From: Nocardia aurantiaca
Lineage (GTDB): Bacteria; Actinomycetota; Actinomycetes; Mycobacteriales; Mycobacteriaceae
Reading direction: 5' to 3'
Assembly: GCF_009708175.1 (NCBI RefSeq)
Contig: NZ_WMBB01000003.1
Location: forward strand, 1 to 64,000
DNA length: 64,000 bases
Shown here: positions 8,385 to 17,237 of the stretch, piece by piece
How positions within the stretch are numbered: position 1 is the stretch's first letter
How the letters are laid out: every line of letters starts with the position of its first letter
The notes under the pieces: model-generated
Told to the model about the DNA's origin: nothing
Databases searched by the model: none
The model's input: only the letters and a program-made list of their open reading frames with translations
Program-made: the position numbers and the translations under genes

Positions 8385-8933
8385 GTGCGTAGTAGGGATT
8401 TGGCGCAGATCGCGCTGTTCGCGGCAATCATGGTGGTGTTGGGATTCTTCCCCCTCATTCAGCTGCCGGGCGCCTTCGCACCGTTCACCTCGCAAACCCT
8501 GGGTGTCATCCTGGCCGGGTCGATTCTGGGCGCGAAACGCGGAGCGCTGGCGATCCTGCTGTTCGACGTGCTGGTCTTCGTCGGTCTGCCGGTGCTGCCG
8601 GGCGGGCGCGGCGGGCTGTCGGTGATCATGGGCCCGACGGGTGGCTTCGTGATCGCCTATCCGATCGGCGCGCTGGTGATCGGATTGCTCACCGAACGCG
8701 CGTGGAAGCACTACAACCTGCCCATCGCCCTGCTGATCAACTTCCTCGGCGGCGCGATCGTGCTGTACGCCATCGGCATTCCGTGGATGGCCGCGGCCGC
8801 GCACATCTCCCTCGGCAAGGCGATCACCACCTCGGTGGCGTTCCTGCCGGGCGACGTGGTCAAGACCGTGATCGGCTCGCTGACCGCGGTCGCGGTTCGC
8901 AAGGCGTATCCGATGATTCCGGCGCACGCGTGA
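8385..8933 (+). CDS. bioY: biotin ECF transporter S-component BioY
   Basis: The membrane substrate-binding component that captures biotin. The 182-residue length and the pattern fit Bio[21 protein letters not shown] near the N-terminus (the family's PxxxTxQTLG-type signature), then [12 protein letters not shown] and [14 protein letters not shown]. Six hydrophobic segments are present. The start is GTG 8385, 33 nt after the end of ecfT. The stop overlaps the GTG of the following ATPase gene (GTGA), so the two are translationally coupled. Confidence 0.95.
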   Translation: MRSRDLAQIALFAAIMVVLGFFPLIQLPGAFAPFTSQTLGVILAGSILGAKRGALAILLFDVLVFVGLPVLPGGRGGLSVIMGPTGGFVIAYPIGALVIGLLTERAWKHYNLPIALLINFLGGAIVLYAIGIPWMAAAAHISLGKAITTSVAFLPGDVVKTVIGSLTAVAVRKAYPMIPAHA

Positions 8934-9610
8934 TCGAGCTCGACGGCGTCTCGCACCGGTTCGGGGAGCGCGAGGTCCTGCGCGCTCTCGATCTGAGCCT
9001 GAGCGAGAACAGGATTGCCGTCATCGGCTCCAACGGGTCCGGCAAGTCCACATTCGCGCGGCTGCTCAATGGACTCCAGGTGCCCACCGCAGGCCAGGTC
9101 AGGGTCGACGGACTCGATACCCGCAAGCAGGGCAAGGCCGTTCGCAAACTGGTCGGATTCGTCTTCCAGGATCCCGATGTGCAGATCGTCATGCCGACGG
9201 TCGCCGAGGATCTGGCGTTCGGGCTCAAGCACCACGGCGTCGCCAAGTCCGAGATCGCGGACCGCGTCACCGAGACCCTCGCCGAGTACGGGCTCACCGC
9301 CTTTCGCGACCACCCGGCGCATTTGCTCAGCGGCGGTCAGAAGCAGCTGCTCGCCATTGCCGCGGTGCTGTCCGTAGGGCCGAAGTACGTGGTGTTCGAC
9401 GAACCCACCACCCTGCTCGACCTGCGCAATAAACGCCGCATTTCCCGTCTGCTGCAGGAACTTCCGCAGCAGCTGATCGTCGTCTCACACGATTTGGACC
9501 TGCTCGCCGATTTCGATCGCGTGCTGGTCTTCGACGAGGGCCGCCTGGTCGCCGACGGCCCGCCGGCCGACACCATCGCGCACTACGTGGCCCTGCACGC
9601 CACGTACTGA
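8930..9610 (+). CDS. bioM: energy-coupling factor ABC ATPase (BioM-type)
   Basis: The ATP-hydrolysing subunit of the biotin ECF transporter. Walker A is GSNGSGKST (~residue 35), the Q-loop is [11 protein letters not shown], the ABC signature is LSGGQKQ, Walker B is YVVFDEPT and the switch His is in VVSHD. At about 226 residues it is a compact single-ATPase EcfA, as in dedicated BioMNY systems. GTG 8930 overlaps the bioY stop, and the encoded start [17 protein letters not shown] is typical. Only one ATPase gene is present, so it probably acts as a homodimer. Confidence 0.93.
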   Translation: MIELDGVSHRFGEREVLRALDLSLSENRIAVIGSNGSGKSTFARLLNGLQVPTAGQVRVDGLDTRKQGKAVRKLVGFVFQDPDVQIVMPTVAEDLAFGLKHHGVAKSEIADRVTETLAEYGLTAFRDHPAHLLSGGQKQLLAIAAVLSVGPKYVVFDEPTTLLDLRNKRRISRLLQELPQQLIVVSHDLDLLADFDRVLVFDEGRLVADGPPADTIAHYVALHATY

Positions 9611-9668
9611 GATGCGCGCCACGAATTGATCGGCGTGGCGGTCCCAGTCCCCGCCGCCGCTCACCGCC

Positions 9669-10373
9669 TCACTCCTCGCGCCCGAAGAGATGCCGCCGCA
9701 CATGCGCGTTCAACCGCTGCCCCGGCCGCGCGTTGAACGCCATGTGCACGCTCACCCGCGGAATCTCCCCCTGCACCGGCGTCACGCGGTGCCGCGACCG
9801 CCGTCCGGCGTGCAGTACCAGCGTCCCCGGCACCGTCGGCAGCATCTTCACCATGTGCCGGTGCCGCATGGGCAGCCCGCCCCCGCGCTCGATGAACGCC
9901 CCGGGCAGCGGAATGTACTCGAGCGCCCCGCCCCGCTGCGGCGCGACGATGTGCAGCATGACCGTGTAATCCGACATGTCGTAATGCCAGTCCTGCACGT
10001 CCCCGTTCTCGTGGATCTGCACCGTCATCGCCCCCAGCTCGTCGGCGGAGCGGTACGCCTGCTCCCCCACCAGATGGGACACGAACTCCCGCAACGGTTC
10101 CCAGCGGTAGAGCGCCTTCAACGGCGAGGAATCCGGGATTCGATCACAGGCCACCGTGTACTCGAACCGCATGGCGTCACCCAGGCCGTCGGAGAGCACG
10201 TCCGCGGCCATCTCGGTCACCACCGCGGGCCTCAGGAATTCGGGCAGCACGGTGACACCGCTGACCAGGAAGTCCGCCTGCGCCCGCTCGATCACCTCGC
10301 GCAGCCGTGCCACGGACCGCCGGTCCAGCGGATACCTGTCCAGGTCGACTATGCCGTCCACCTCGCGTGTCAT
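9669..10373 (-). CDS. 2-oxoglutarate/Fe(II) oxygenase-like protein
   Basis: A 234-residue protein with the double-stranded beta-helix metal triad of non-haem Fe(II)/2-oxoglutarate enzymes. The HxD pair is in DWHYDMSDYTVMLH, and a distal His/Arg region is in RSRHRVTPVQGEIPR followed by VSVHMAF. The form and length remind me of the BesD/HalD group of small hydroxylases and halogenases, but the acidic residue of HxD is present here, which favours hydroxylation over halogenation; that comparison is from memory. ATG 10373 gives a natural N-terminus (MTREVDGIVDL); longer frames are Arg/Gly-rich noise. It follows dgt by about 30 nt on the same strand. The substrate is unknown. Confidence 0.7.
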   Translation of the reverse strand: MTREVDGIVDLDRYPLDRRSVARLREVIERAQADFLVSGVTVLPEFLRPAVVTEMAADVLSDGLGDAMRFEYTVACDRIPDSSPLKALYRWEPLREFVSHLVGEQAYRSADELGAMTVQIHENGDVQDWHYDMSDYTVMLHIVAPQRGGALEYIPLPGAFIERGGGLPMRHRHMVKMLPTVPGTLVLHAGRRSRHRVTPVQGEIPRVSVHMAFNARPGQRLNAHVRRHLFGREE

Positions 10374-10402
10374 CGCGCCCCCTGCCGCCGGATCCACCGA
10401 AT

Positions 10403-11671
10403 TCAGGGTATCGCGGCGGCGATGCGTTCCAGGCGGCTCTCCGTATAGGACGCGATCTGATCCACGATCACCCGCACCCGCGCGGTGTCGTCGTCCGCCG
10501 CCTCCCACCAGGGCAGCAGCAGCCGGTCCAGCCCGTGCGGGGCGGCGGCGAGCAACCGGTCGGCGACCAGCAGGATGCGTTCGCGCTGCCCGGCCTGGCG
10601 CACCCGGTGGATGGGGTCGGAGAGCACGTAGCGCAGCGCCATGGTCTTGAGCATCGCGACCTCGGCGGCCGCGATGCGCGGCACCTCGAGATCGGCCGCG
10701 TAGCGCGATAATTGGCGGCCGCCCCAGGCGGCGCGGGTGGCCTCCACGGCGGCGGTGGCGAAGCGGCCGACCAGATCGCTGGTCAGGTGTTTCAAGGCCA
10801 CGGAGGCACGCAGGGAGCCATCGTATTCGGCCGCCGCGGAGACCACCGGCATCTCGGAGAGCCGTTGCGCCGCGGCGACCATTTCGTCCACCGTGAGCGA
10901 AGGATGCTGGCGCGCACCGAGTTCCGCCAACGCCACCTGTTCGACCGGATCGGCCAACGCGCGCAGGTCGATGTGGCCCACGATCACCCCGTCCTCGACG
11001 TCGTGCACCGAGTAGGCGACATCGTCGGACCAGTCCATGATCTGCGATTCCAGGCACTGGCGGCGGTCGGGCGTGCCCTTACGGACCCAGTCCAGGCGGT
11101 CCATGTCCACACCGTAGGCGCCGAACTTGGAGCCGGGACCCATTCTGCCCCAAGGGTATTTGATGACGGCGTCGAGGGCGGCCCGCGTCGGGTTGAGTCC
11201 GAAGCTGACGCCCTGATCGTCGATCACCTTGGGTTCGAGCCGGGTGAGGATGCGCAGATTCTGGGCGTTGCCCTCGAAACCGCCGTGCGCGTCGGCGAAT
11301 TGGTCCAGCGCCTTCTCGCCATTGTGGCCATACGGCGGATGCCCGATATCGTGCGCGAGCCCGGCCAGGTCCACCAGGTCCGGATCGCAGCCCAGGCTGT
11401 CGGCGATGCTGCGCCCGATCTGCGCGACCTCCAGCGAGTGGGTCAGCCGCGTGCGCGGGGTGTCCCCGTCGCGCGGACCCATCACCTGCGTCTTGTCCGC
11501 CAGCCGCCGCAGTGCCGCCGAGTGCAGCACCCGCGCCCGGTCGCGCGCGAACTCACTGCGCCGGGCCGGGCACGGCGACCAGCTCAGTCCCGCGGTCCGA
11601 TCGGTTTCGGGCACCATGCGCTCCCGATCGGCATCGGAGTACACCCGGTCATAGTCGATACGCGCGTTCAT
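10403..11671 (-). CDS. dgt: deoxyguanosinetriphosphate triphosphohydrolase-like protein
   Basis: An HD-superfamily nucleotide hydrolase that splits dNTPs into deoxynucleoside and triphosphate. The metal-binding HD residues are seen in [15 protein letters not shown] and in [15 protein letters not shown], and the characteristic N-terminal region [17 protein letters not shown] is present. The 422-residue length fits the actinobacterial type-2 dGTPase-like group. The start [19 protein letters not shown] is natural. It stops 4 nt after the upstream YdcF-type gene starts its own stop region, so the two are probably in one minus-strand operon. In M. tuberculosis dgt (Rv2344c) is adjacent to dnaG. 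Confidence 0.93.
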   Translation of the reverse strand: MNARIDYDRVYSDADRERMVPETDRTAGLSWSPCPARRSEFARDRARVLHSAALRRLADKTQVMGPRDGDTPRTRLTHSLEVAQIGRSIADSLGCDPDLVDLAGLAHDIGHPPYGHNGEKALDQFADAHGGFEGNAQNLRILTRLEPKVIDDQGVSFGLNPTRAALDAVIKYPWGRMGPGSKFGAYGVDMDRLDWVRKGTPDRRQCLESQIMDWSDDVAYSVHDVEDGVIVGHIDLRALADPVEQVALAELGARQHPSLTVDEMVAAAQRLSEMPVVSAAAEYDGSLRASVALKHLTSDLVGRFATAAVEATRAAWGGRQLSRYAADLEVPRIAAAEVAMLKTMALRYVLSDPIHRVRQAGQRERILLVADRLLAAAPHGLDRLLLPWWEAADDDTARVRVIVDQIASYTESRLERIAAAIP

Positions 11672-11674
11672 CTC

Positions 11675-12328
11675 TCACTGATCCGCTGTGTATTTGAAGT
11701 CCGCCGAGAAATGGGTCAGCTGGTACCAGAGCAACGCGAAGGTCTCCCGGAAGATGCCGTGCGCCTGCGATTCCCGGGTGTACACCGCCGGGCCGGTACG
11801 GGTGGGCGCGGTCCAGGCGGCCAGCCCGGCGTCGCGGGCCATGGTGCGGGTACGCAGCGAATGCCAGGGGTCGCTGACCAGCACCACCGACGACTTGCCG
11901 CGCGCCAGTAGCGCTTTCGACACCGCCTCCACACTCTGCAGGGTGTCGGAACCGGTTTCGACGGCCAGGATCCGGTCCTCCGGCACGCCACGGTCTCTCA
12001 GATACTTCTTGCCGGAGGCGGCCTCGGTGTAGTTGTCGCCGACCTGCTTGCCGCCCACGGTGACGACCATCGGCGCGATCTGCTTGCGGTACAGCTTGTA
12101 CGCCTGGTCCAATCGCGCCTCGAACACCGAGGAGGGGGTGCCGTCGTACTGGGCCGCGCCCAGCACCACGATGGCGTCGGCGGGGGTGTAGTCGTCGATG
12201 CGGGCCACCTGCCAGACCCGCACCGCGGTGCCGCCCACCACCACGATGCCCATGAGCAGCGAACCGATCAGCAACCGCCGGGCCCAGCGCAGCACGCTGT
12301 TACCTCCCGAGGGGTTGGAATCGGTCAT
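11675..12328 (-). CDS. YdcF/ElyC/SanA family membrane protein
   Basis: A DUF218-type protein with one N-terminal membrane helix (LLIGSLLMGIVVVGGTAVRV) and an extracytoplasmic domain starting ADAIVVLGAAQYDGTPS. The family's later motif is seen as VLVSDPWHSLRTRTMARDAG, and DTLQSVEA lies between. Relatives (SanA, ElyC, YdcF) are linked to envelope integrity and peptidoglycan precursor metabolism, but the chemistry is not settled. ATG 12328 (MTDSNPSGGN) is chosen so that the gene does not overlap the upstream one; a GTG at 12394 would add 22 residues and overlap by 22 nt. Confidence 0.8.
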   Translation of the reverse strand: MTDSNPSGGNSVLRWARRLLIGSLLMGIVVVGGTAVRVWQVARIDDYTPADAIVVLGAAQYDGTPSSVFEARLDQAYKLYRKQIAPMVVTVGGKQVGDNYTEAASGKKYLRDRGVPEDRILAVETGSDTLQSVEAVSKALLARGKSSVVLVSDPWHSLRTRTMARDAGLAAWTAPTRTGPAVYTRESQAHGIFRETFALLWYQLTHFSADFKYTADQ

Positions 12329-12372
12329 GTGCCGGACCAGCCAGTCCGGATCGGCGGGGCGGTTCCGGAGTT

Positions 12373-13068
12373 TTACCAACCGCGTCGCCGCCACTCGGGC
12401 AGAGCCGGGCGCTCGACGCCGAGAGTGGTGTCGTCGCCGTGGCCCGGGTACACCGCGGTGTCGTCCGGGTAGCGATCGAAGAGCTTGGTTTCGACATCGC
12501 CGAGCAGCGAGGTGAACTGCTCCGGCGAAAGGGTTCTGCCCACGCCGCCCGGGAACAGGGAATCACCGGTGAACAGGTGGGTGCGGCCGGCGCCGTCGGT
12601 CAACGCGAGGGCCACCGAGCCGGGGGTGTGGCCGCGCAGGTGGATAGCCTCCAGTTCGAGGTCGCCGATCTGGATCTTGTCACCGTCCGCGAGCAGGCGG
12701 GACGGGGTGACGGGCAGCGGCTCGGCGTCCAGCGCGTGGGCGGCGGTGGGGATCTCGGTCGCCTTCACCACATCCGGCAGCGCGACCCAGTGGTCCCGGT
12801 GCTGATGCGTGGTGACGATGAGCTCCACCCGGCCCGGCGCCTCCTGGCCGATGAGCTCGAGAATCCGGTCCGCCTCATTGGCGGCGTCGATGAGCAGCGT
12901 CGCACCGGTGGTGGCGCACTGCACCAGGTAGGTGTTGTTGTCCATGCCGCCGACCGACATTTTCACGATGCGCGCGCCCGGCACCTCACGCTGCTGGGGA
13001 TTGGAGCCTGGCGAGACGTGTCCCGTGTAGGGCGAATCGATCGTGATCACGTCACTGATCGTAGTCAT
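12373..13068 (-). CDS. metallo-beta-lactamase-fold hydrolase (glyoxalase II-like)
   Basis: A 231-residue metal-dependent hydrolase. Zinc-binding residues are in VTTHQHRDHW (HxHxDH, ~85), LRGHTPGS, FTGDSLFPGG and YPGHGDDTT, in the order expected for the fold and in the spacing of hydroxyacylglutathione-hydrolase-like proteins. The true substrate cannot be read from sequence; actinobacteria use mycothiol rather than glutathione. ATG 13068 (MTTISDVITIDSP) is chosen over the longer frame. It starts 62 nt from the divergently transcribed TPM-domain gene. Confidence 0.85.
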   Translation of the reverse strand: MTTISDVITIDSPYTGHVSPGSNPQQREVPGARIVKMSVGGMDNNTYLVQCATTGATLLIDAANEADRILELIGQEAPGRVELIVTTHQHRDHWVALPDVVKATEIPTAAHALDAEPLPVTPSRLLADGDKIQIGDLELEAIHLRGHTPGSVALALTDGAGRTHLFTGDSLFPGGVGRTLSPEQFTSLLGDVETKLFDRYPDDTAVYPGHGDDTTLGVERPALPEWRRRGW

Positions 13069-13129
13069 GGCCGCTGACACAGTGTGCAGAAGAAACCGAC
13101 CCTCCACGTTCGACAGTTAGATTCGACGC

Positions 13130-15160
13130 ATGCGGCTATCGAAGCAGCTGTCCCTCCTCGTGACCGGTTTGCTGGTGGCTCTGACCCTGGTCGGCGGGCG
13201 CGCCGCACCAACGATGGCCGAGGAGCCGCTGCGGCTGCCGAGCTACGTGACCGACAGAGCCGACACGCTCGACCCCGGGCAGACCGCGGAACTGCAGCAG
13301 GCCATCGACTCGCTGTACTCGCGCGACCACGAGCGACTATGGGTCGTCTACGTGCGCGATTTCGCTGGGATGGACTCGCATTCGTGGGGCGAGCAGACCG
13401 CGCGGCTGTCCGGATTCGGCGATCGGGACGTGCTGCTGTCGGTGGCCGTCGACGACCGGGCGTACGCGTTCACCGGGACCTTGCCCGCGTCCGTCAGTGA
13501 CAAGGAGCTGGACCGGCTGCTCATCGATCAGGTCGAGCCCAAGCTGCGGGCCGGGGATTGGGCGGGAGCCGGACTGGCCACGGCGAGCGGACTGTCGCAC
13601 GCCATGAGCGGCTCCAGCGGGATCGGCGTCATTCCCCTGCTGGTCCTGGCGCTGGTGGTGGCATCGGCGGTGCTGGGCCTGTGGCTGTGGTCGCGGCGAC
13701 GCAAGACGCGGCGGGAGCGCTCCGCCATGGACTCGGCGCGCAAGACCGATCCGACCGATACCGCGGCGCTGGAAGCCCTGCCCCTCATGGTCCTCGACGC
13801 CCTGTCCAAGGAGACGCTGGTCGACACCGACGACGCCATTCGGACCAGCGGCGAGGAATTGCGCCTGGCCACCGATGAATTCGGGGCCACCGCGACCGCG
13901 CCGTTCACGGCCGCGCTCGAGGGCGCGAAGAACGCTCTGGCCAAGGCATTCTCGATCCGCCAACAGCTCGACGACGACCTCCCCGAGACGCCCGATCAGC
14001 AGCAGCGCATGCTGGTCGAGCTGATCAGCCGCTGCGGCAACGCGAATCGGGAGCTGGACGCCAAGGTCGGCGAATTCGATTCGATGCGCGATCTGCTCAT
14101 CAACGCCGGGGATCGCCTGGACGCGCTCACCCGCGACATCGTGGAACTGACCGCGCGGCTGCCCACATCACAGGCCACGCTCACGCAGCTGGTGGCCGCG
14201 CATCCGGCGTCGGTGCTCGCGTCCATCCACGACAATGTGACCATGGCGAAGGAGCGAATCGGCTTCGCGGAGCAGATGATCGAGGACGGGCGGGCCGCGG
14301 TCGCCAAACCGGTCGGCCAACAGGGCGCGGCCGTCGCGGATATCCGTTCCGCCGAATCCGCCGTGGGCGCCGCCCGTACCCTGCTCGACGCGGTCGACAC
14401 CGCCGCCACCGATATCGACCAGGCGCGCGCCGGACTGCCCGCCGTCATCGACGAACTGCGCCGCGATCTGACCACCGCGAATGGACTGTCCGAGCACGGC
14501 GGCGCCGAATTGCCCACCGCCGCAACGGCGGCCCGCACCGCCCTGGACCAGGCCACCGCCGATCCCGCCACCGATCCCCTCGGCGTCTTCCGGCGGGCCG
14601 TCGCGGCCGACGCAGCCCTCGACCAGGCCATCGCCACCGCCACCGATCGCCGACGCGCCGCCGAGGACCTGCGGCGCCGCCTCGATCACACCATCACCGC
14701 CGCCCGCGGCCAGATCAACGCGGCCGCCGACTTCATCAGCACCCGGCGCGGCGGCATCGACGCCGAACCCCGCACCCGCCTCGCCGAGGCCCAGCGAAGC
14801 CTGGAGCAGGCCGAACAACTCGCCGCCTCCGATCCGGGCCAGGCGCTGCAATCGGCCCAGCGCGCGGTCGAACTCGGCGCCCGCGCCCTCCGCACCGCCC
14901 AGGCCGCGGTCGGCGACTGGCAGGCCCAGCAGCAGCGCGTCACCTCCGGGTCCCAGACCGGCGCCATCCTCGGCGGCATCCTCATCGACAGCGTGCTCCG
15001 CGGCATGGGCAACGAATACCGCCGCGGCGGCGGCGGTTTCGGCGGCGGCGGTTTCGGCGGCGGCGGTTTCGGCGGCGGCGGTTTCGGCGGCGGCTACGGC
15101 CCGGGCTCCTTCGGCGGGTCCGACGGCTCCCGCCGCATCAGCCGTGGCGGCCGCTTCTGA
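13130..15160 (+). CDS. TPM-domain membrane protein with Gly/Phe-rich tail
   Basis: A 676-residue envelope protein corresponding in position and layout to M. tuberculosis Rv2345. A signal peptide (residues 1-30) leads into a TPM domain: LPSYVTDRADTLD, AIDSLYSRDHERLWVVYV, and DRDVLLSVAVDDRAY. A membrane helix follows at ~165-185 (VIPLLVLALVVASAVLGLWLW). Then comes a ~400-residue Ala-rich helical region with coiled-coil character, and a Gly-Phe tail encoded by a perfect 15-bp repeat. TPM domains are widespread in membrane proteins; some have phosphatase activity, others act in photosystem II repair. The role here is unknown. ATG 13130 gives a normal signal sequence. Confidence 0.85.
   Translation: MRLSKQLSLLVTGLLVALTLVGGRAAPTMAEEPLRLPSYVTDRADTLDPGQTAELQQAIDSLYSRDHERLWVVYVRDFAGMDSHSWGEQTARLSGFGDRDVLLSVAVDDRAYAFTGTLPASVSDKELDRLLIDQVEPKLRAGDWAGAGLATASGLSHAMSGSSGIGVIPLLVLALVVASAVLGLWLWSRRRKTRRERSAMDSARKTDPTDTAALEALPLMVLDALSKETLVDTDDAIRTSGEELRLATDEFGATATAPFTAALEGAKNALAKAFSIRQQLDDDLPETPDQQQRMLVELISRCGNANRELDAKVGEFDSMRDLLINAGDRLDALTRDIVELTARLPTSQATLTQLVAAHPASVLASIHDNVTMAKERIGFAEQMIEDGRAAVAKPVGQQGAAVADIRSAESAVGAARTLLDAVDTAATDIDQARAGLPAVIDELRRDLTTANGLSEHGGAELPTAATAARTALDQATADPATDPLGVFRRAVAADAALDQAIATATDRRRAAEDLRRRLDHTITAARGQINAAADFISTRRGGIDAEPRTRLAEAQRSLEQAEQLAASDPGQALQSAQRAVELGARALRTAQAAVGDWQAQQQRVTSGSQTGAILGGILIDSVLRGMGNEYRRGGGGFGGGGFGGGGFGGGGFGGGYGPGSFGGSDGSRRISRGGRF
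15026..15085 (+). repeat. four tandem copies of a 15-bp unit (GGGGF codons)
   Basis: GGCGGCGGCGGTTTC occurs four times without a change, encoding Gly-Gly-Gly-Gly-Phe repeats near the C-terminus of the TPM-domain protein. Perfect in-frame repeats of this kind are prone to copy-number change between strains. Confidence 0.95.
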
Positions 15161-15163
15161 TGG

Positions 15164-15769
15164 TCAGAGCCAGCCGAGGCGTTCAGCTGCTTTGACCGCT
15201 TCGGCCCGGGTGCGGGTGCCCGTCTTGCCGATGGCGGAGGACAGGTGGTTGCGGACCGTGCCCTCGGAGAGGTGCAGTCGCCTGGCTATCGCGCCCGCGG
15301 TCGCGCCGTCCGCCGCCGCGGCGAGGACCTCGCGTTCGCGGGCGGTCAGGGGTGAGGTACCGGCCGTGAGGGTTTCGGTGGCCAGCGCGGGGTCGACCAC
15401 CCGCAGGCCCATGTGAACCCGTCGGACCGCATCGGCCAGTTCGCGTGCGGGCGTGTCCTTGACGACGAACCCGGAGGCTCCGGCATCGATGGCGCGGCGC
15501 AGGTAGCCGGGGCGGCCGAAGGTGGTGACCATGAGGATGCGGACCTCGGGGTGCGCGGCGTGCAGGGCGGCGGCGGCCGAGATGCCGTCCAGGCCGGGCA
15601 TTTCCACATCGAGCAGGGCGACGTCGGGTGCGGTGCGGGCGACGGCGGCGAGGACCTCGTCACCCCGGCCCACCTCGGCGACCACGTCGAGGTCGGGTTC
15701 CAGATTCAGCAGGGCCGCGAGGGCGCCGCGCACCAGGGCCTGGTCGTCGGCGAGCAGCAGTTTGATCAT
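15164..15769 (-). CDS. NarL/LuxR-family response regulator (DesR-like)
   Basis: A 201-residue two-component regulator. The receiver domain has the phosphoacceptor Asp in ALLDVEMPGLDG (~54), the acidic pair in LLLADDQALVRG and the conserved Lys in GFVVKDTP. The C-terminal LuxR helix-turn-helix is LTAREREVLAAAADG through LHLSEGTVRNHLSSAIGKTG. ATG 15769 overlaps the stop of the kinase gene (ATGA), so the two are made together. The pair resembles DesK/DesR-type systems that usually control a neighbouring ABC transporter, of which only a remnant is seen at 16982-17143. Confidence 0.93.
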   Translation of the reverse strand: MIKLLLADDQALVRGALAALLNLEPDLDVVAEVGRGDEVLAAVARTAPDVALLDVEMPGLDGISAAAALHAAHPEVRILMVTTFGRPGYLRRAIDAGASGFVVKDTPARELADAVRRVHMGLRVVDPALATETLTAGTSPLTAREREVLAAAADGATAGAIARRLHLSEGTVRNHLSSAIGKTGTRTRAEAVKAAERLGWL

Positions 15770-16899
15770 TCCGGCTCCTTGATGGTCGCCGGAAAGCTTG
15801 CCAGCACCCGCAATCCGCCCTCCGGCCGGTTGGCGAGGGTGAGGGCGCCGCCGGTGGCCCGCACCCGCTCGCGCAGTCCGGACAGGCCGGAGCCGACGCG
15901 CGCGGACTCGCCCATGCCGACGCCGTCGTCGGAAACCTCGATGCTGGTGGCGGTCACCCGCACCCAACAGTGCGCCGCGCCGCTGTGCCGCACCACATTG
16001 GTGACGGCCTCGCGCAGCACCCAACCGAACACCACGCTGTGGCGAATCGGGAGATCGTCGGAATCCGGTAGCTCGGCGTCGATTTCGGCGGCGCGCAGGG
16101 CGGTGCGCGCATTCGCCAGCTCACCGGCCAGCGAAACCTCGCGCAACCCGCCCACCGTGGTGCGCACCCCGGACAGCGCCTCCCGCGCCAGCCGCTCCAC
16201 ATCGGCCATCTCGGACCGCGCGCGCTCCGGATCGATATCGATGAGCCGTTGCGCCAGTTCGGTTTTCACGGTGATGACGGTCAGCGAGTGGCCGAGGATA
16301 TCGTGCACGTCACGGCCGACTCGCAACCGCTCCTCGGCCACCGCCAGCTCGGTGAGCTGTTTACGCGCCAGGTACAGCTGGTGATTGCGCATGAGGATCA
16401 CGCGAACACCGCCGACCGCGAAGCCCGCCAGCGCGAGCGACGGTATGAGCCCATAGTCCGGTGGCCGCCCGGTGGCCAGTTGCGGCACCACGCCGGCGGC
16501 GACCATGACAACCAGCTCCAACGGGATCGCCCACCGCACCGGCGTCGCGAAGGCGATATAGGAGGCCAGGTAGATGCTCATGCCCAGCACCTCGGAGTAC
16601 AGGGTGACCGAGGCCGCCAGTATGAGCGCCGCCTGCGCGAGCAGGGGAATCAGCACTGTCCGCGGCTCCGGGTTCGGCGGCCACGAACCGCTCGACGGCC
16701 GCCCCCGCATCAGCAGCCAGTACGACCAGATGTAGCAGGCGGCGAAGGCCACGATCACCGCGAGCGTGTACACCCGGGCCACCGGATCGTCCAGCGCCCA
16801 GCCCTTCCGCAGCGGATCGATCAGGTAGATCGCCCACACCGCCGCGAACACCGCCCCGAACCGCCGGCGGCGCTGAATTCCCTGTTCCTCCGCGTCCAC
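15766..16899 (-). CDS. sensor histidine kinase (DesK-like)
   Basis: A membrane sensor of about 377 residues. Five to six hydrophobic helices (for example VYTLAVIVAFAACYIWSYWLL) precede a HisKA_3 dimerisation domain with the phosphorylated His in GRDVHDILGHSLTVI. The HATPase_c domain contains REAVTNVVRHSGA (N box) and VSDDGVGMG followed by GSGLSGLRERV (G boxes). GTG 16899 (VDAEEQGIQRRRRF) is preferred; the longer frame to 17133 reads through the ABC remnant in another frame and is not protein-like. It is co-translated with the response regulator. The signal is unknown; related kinases sense membrane state or cell-wall antibiotics. Confidence 0.92.
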   Translation of the reverse strand: MDAEEQGIQRRRRFGAVFAAVWAIYLIDPLRKGWALDDPVARVYTLAVIVAFAACYIWSYWLLMRGRPSSGSWPPNPEPRTVLIPLLAQAALILAASVTLYSEVLGMSIYLASYIAFATPVRWAIPLELVVMVAAGVVPQLATGRPPDYGLIPSLALAGFAVGGVRVILMRNHQLYLARKQLTELAVAEERLRVGRDVHDILGHSLTVITVKTELAQRLIDIDPERARSEMADVERLAREALSGVRTTVGGLREVSLAGELANARTALRAAEIDAELPDSDDLPIRHSVVFGWVLREAVTNVVRHSGAAHCWVRVTATSIEVSDDGVGMGESARVGSGLSGLRERVRATGGALTLANRPEGGLRVLASFPATIKEPE

Positions 16900-16981
16900 A
16901 GCGCCGGACGCTACCCGAACCGAGCCGATGCCCCGATGCGGCCGGGTGGCGGGGGCGGCCGGATCGCGGTGCGCGAAAGCC

Positions 16982-17143
16982 TCAGCGTGCGGTGTCACGG
17001 CGGAAGAGGAAGGCGGAGCCCAGCGTGAACAGGGCCGCCCACGGCACCACGTCGACGATGGCCAGGACGATGCCGTGGGCGATGGACGGAACGACCGCGT
17101 GCCCGGGCCGGCCGACCGCAATGCCATTGGCAATGGCGTTCAT
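16982..17143 (-). pseudogene. 3' remnant of an ABC-2-type permease gene
   Basis: A 53-residue reading frame ending in the hydrophobic helix GIVLAIVDVVPWAALFTLG and FLFRRDTAR, the shape of the last transmembrane segment and basic tail of ABC-2 permeases. It lies directly upstream of a DesK/DesR-like pair on the same strand, where such permease genes normally sit, but no ATPase gene and no other permease helices are present. Together with the palindrome at 17200 this suggests an internal deletion. The family call rests on little sequence, so another small membrane protein cannot be excluded. No other gene was found in the 338 nt between the kinase start and the molybdopterin enzyme gene. Confidence 0.35.
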
Positions 17144-17199
17144 TCCTCCACTGTCGGCCGGACGAAGCCGCGGCACCTGCGTCGTCCGTCATCACTCGG

Positions 17200-17217
17200 C
17201 CATGACAGATGTCATGG
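17200..17217. promoter_or_regulatory. 18-bp palindrome, likely response-regulator operator
   Basis: CCATGACA and TGTCATGG are perfectly complementary around the central GA. Inverted ATGAC/GTCAT sites of this spacing are common for NarL/DesR-type response regulators. It lies 57 bp upstream of the permease remnant and in the right orientation to have driven the transporter-kinase-regulator operon. The assignment to this regulator is inference. Confidence 0.5.
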
Positions 17218-17237
17218 ACTCGCCGTGGCGCACTCGT

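Noticed and set aside
10712..11911. 399-codon plus-strand frame over dgt
   Set aside because: Shadow of dgt; no natural composition or start.
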